DNA of 64,000 nucleotides from GCA-020343675 sp964462945 (GTDB taxonomy: Bacteria > Planctomycetota > Phycisphaerae > Sedimentisphaerales > Anaerobacaceae): contig CAYWZW010000017.1 of assembly GCA_964462945.1 (NCBI GenBank), forward strand, positions 1 to 64,000, read 5' to 3'. Positions 63,156 through 64,000 of this stretch are shown here, piece after piece. The notes under the pieces are model-generated. The model saw nothing but the letters and a program-made list of their open reading frames with translations, did not search any database and was not told the origin of the DNA. The stretch's first letter is position 1; every line of letters starts with the position of its first letter. The translations under genes were made by a program, and so were the position numbers.

Positions 63156-63299
63156 CCGGACGCCGGACGTTCCACGGCCAATACCAAACAAGAAGTCGCC
63201 GAACGCCTCGAAAAGGCCCTCGATGAGCAGATCATGCGCCCGACCAATATCACCGTCCACATCGAGCCGGACACGCCCGAGATGAGAAACAGAAAATAG
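63156..63299 (+). pseudogene. C-terminal fragment of a cation diffusion facilitator-like gene
   Basis: A short frame directly after serA encodes TKQEVAERLEKALDEQI, then PTNITVHIEPDTPEMRNRK and a TAG. The NITVHIEPD ending is typical of the C-terminal cytosolic domain of CDF-type metal transporters. There are no transmembrane helices and no start; only the tail survives. Confidence 0.45.
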
Positions 63300-63357
63300 C
63301 CCACGAATCGCAACCGCTCGACGAAGTGCACCTTCAGCCCCACAAGCGTTGTGCGTT

Positions 63358-63587
63358 CAAACCGCCGATAAACGCCAGTAAACGCGGATAATCATGCTCT
63401 CACCGGGGTCTTTCCTTCGACGTTCGCTATTCGTTATTGGATATTCATTATTCAAACTTGAGGGTCGAATATCGAACAAGGAATATCCAATGATGAAGTA
63501 AACACACGGACACGGCTTTCAGCAATGATCGAGTCACGACATTCAAGCCTTTTCAATCAGCGTGCATCTGCGTTAATCTGCGGTTTC
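63358..63587. repeat. Nested inverted repeats
   Basis: Outer pair: AACCGCCGATAAACGCCAGT with AAACGCGGATAATCA (63360-63394) and, in reverse complement, AACCGCAGATTAACGCAGAT with GCACGCTGATT (right copy 63553-63587). Inner pair: 63415-63453 and 63468-63499, sharing GAATATCCAAT after reverse complementing one. The repeats are short-period (AAACGCNG, GAATATC) and enclose no gene. They resemble the ends of four-helix-bundle elements, in which the gene has been lost. Confidence 0.5.
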
Positions 63588-63638
63588 AAGGTAGTCTTTC
63601 GTCGCTCATATCTCGAATGAATGATCTGCGGTTCCATT

Positions 63639-64000
63639 TTATTCCGGTGCGGCTTGCCACCACAGACGCGGATAGTCCTTCCCTTCTAAGATCCACCAGA
63701 TGTCCTCCGTGCCGTTGTCCGTCTCATCAACGAAGTCCCACCCGGCATCCAGGAACGTCTTGGCCGTCTGCATCTCGGCCCTCGTCTTGGCCGTGCCGCC
63801 GAGACCGTCGTTCACATCATCAAAATTGTCACCGAAGTACAACTGCTGGCGCAAGGCACCCAAACCCGCCTTCCAGCTAAGGATTACATAACAGTCCACA
63901 AACCGCGCGCCATCAGGCGGCTACGGGTCGTAGGCCGTCCGGGAGGCAGTCGTAGAGCTCCAAATGTTGCCCTTATGTTTCGTCCAGGCGTTAGCCTCGG
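63639..64000 (-). pseudogene. Exported modular protein remnant, nonsense-mutated, runs off window
   Basis: The frame from the window edge reads ANAWTKHKGNIWSS, then SRTAYDP, a TAG (63921-63923), and continues in the same frame: PPDGARFVDCYVILSWKAG, then LYFGDNFDDVNDG. This is the fibronectin-like repeat seen in the LamG protein (HDVYLGDNLSDVEQA), where a Tyr or similar codon is expected at the TAG. After GLGG the sequence switches to KTFLDAGWDFVDETDNGTED and IWWILEGKDYPRLWW, the C-terminus of GLUG-type proteins. It therefore looks like a fused and broken surface-protein gene. The 5' part is outside the window. Confidence 0.6.

Noticed and set aside
1..64000. CRISPR arrays, rRNA genes and intact transposases
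   Set aside because: I looked for regularly spaced direct repeats, rRNA-like blocks and DDE or serine/tyrosine recombinase motifs and saw none.

Overview
The window reads as a moderately GC-rich piece of a Planctomycetota chromosome, most likely class Phycisphaerae. This is inferred from gene content: an exported protein with LamG, repeat and 'DDFESYND' tail modules, a half-dockerin tail, a GspE/F/G-K pseudopilin block with SAGxDxxxGTxDD tails, planctomycete-type four-helix-bundle (S23/IVP) elements and a PL11 rhamnogalacturonan lyase. No rRNA, CRISPR array or intact transposase was seen.

Layout. 1-6.6 kb: 3' end of tRNA-Lys(CUU), PL11 lyase, an AlaX-type editing protein, a 186-bp element with perfect 24-bp inverted ends, a UbiA/MenA prenyltransferase and a UvrD-type helicase. 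6.8-9.2 kb: a three-gene accessory block (HExxH peptidase, DUF4357 protein and a bacterial protein with the zinc finger plus acetyltransferase layout of eukaryotic Eco1/ESCO cohesin acetyltransferases). 9.3-14.4 kb: an SOS operon lexA-DUF72-PNPOx-dnaE2, with a 20-bp palindrome placed exactly between -35 and -10 of the lexA promoter. 14.8-20.5 kb: EF-G-like GTPase, exported phosphoesterase, small exported protein, caspase-like protease. 21-36.6 kb: a capsule/exopolysaccharide locus (GT39-like, initiating sugar-phosphate transferase, radical SAM, GT2, GT4, methyltransferase, Wzy-like, pyruvyltransferase plus FrhB-like, Wzx-like, Wzz-like) with mosaic composition and a broken glycosyltransferase. 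36.9-39.3 kb: a duplicated Cys/His-rich exported protein with a dockerin-like tail, a DUF483-like protein, and a 49-aa protein missed by length filters. 39.5-43.7 kb: pilT, a membrane-anchored GspE homologue that has lost its ATPase motifs, and a CvpA-like protein. 46-57 kb: GspE, GspF, three GspG-like, then GspH/I/J/K-like proteins. 57-64 kb: a frame-shifted four-helix-bundle element, inositol monophosphatase, DUF2752 protein, LamG exported protein, SerA, and a right end full of repeats and gene remnants.

How the parts fit: the PilT/pseudo-GspE/CvpA operon and the GspE-K block together form a type IV-pilus/type II-secretion-like machine. The surface polysaccharide locus and the large exported modular proteins supply the cell envelope. 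The lexA operon couples DNA damage to an error-prone polymerase. The strongest candidates for something undescribed are the ESCO-like protein with its two neighbours, the ATPase-dead GspE paralogue beside PilT, and the LexA operator/operon arrangement.
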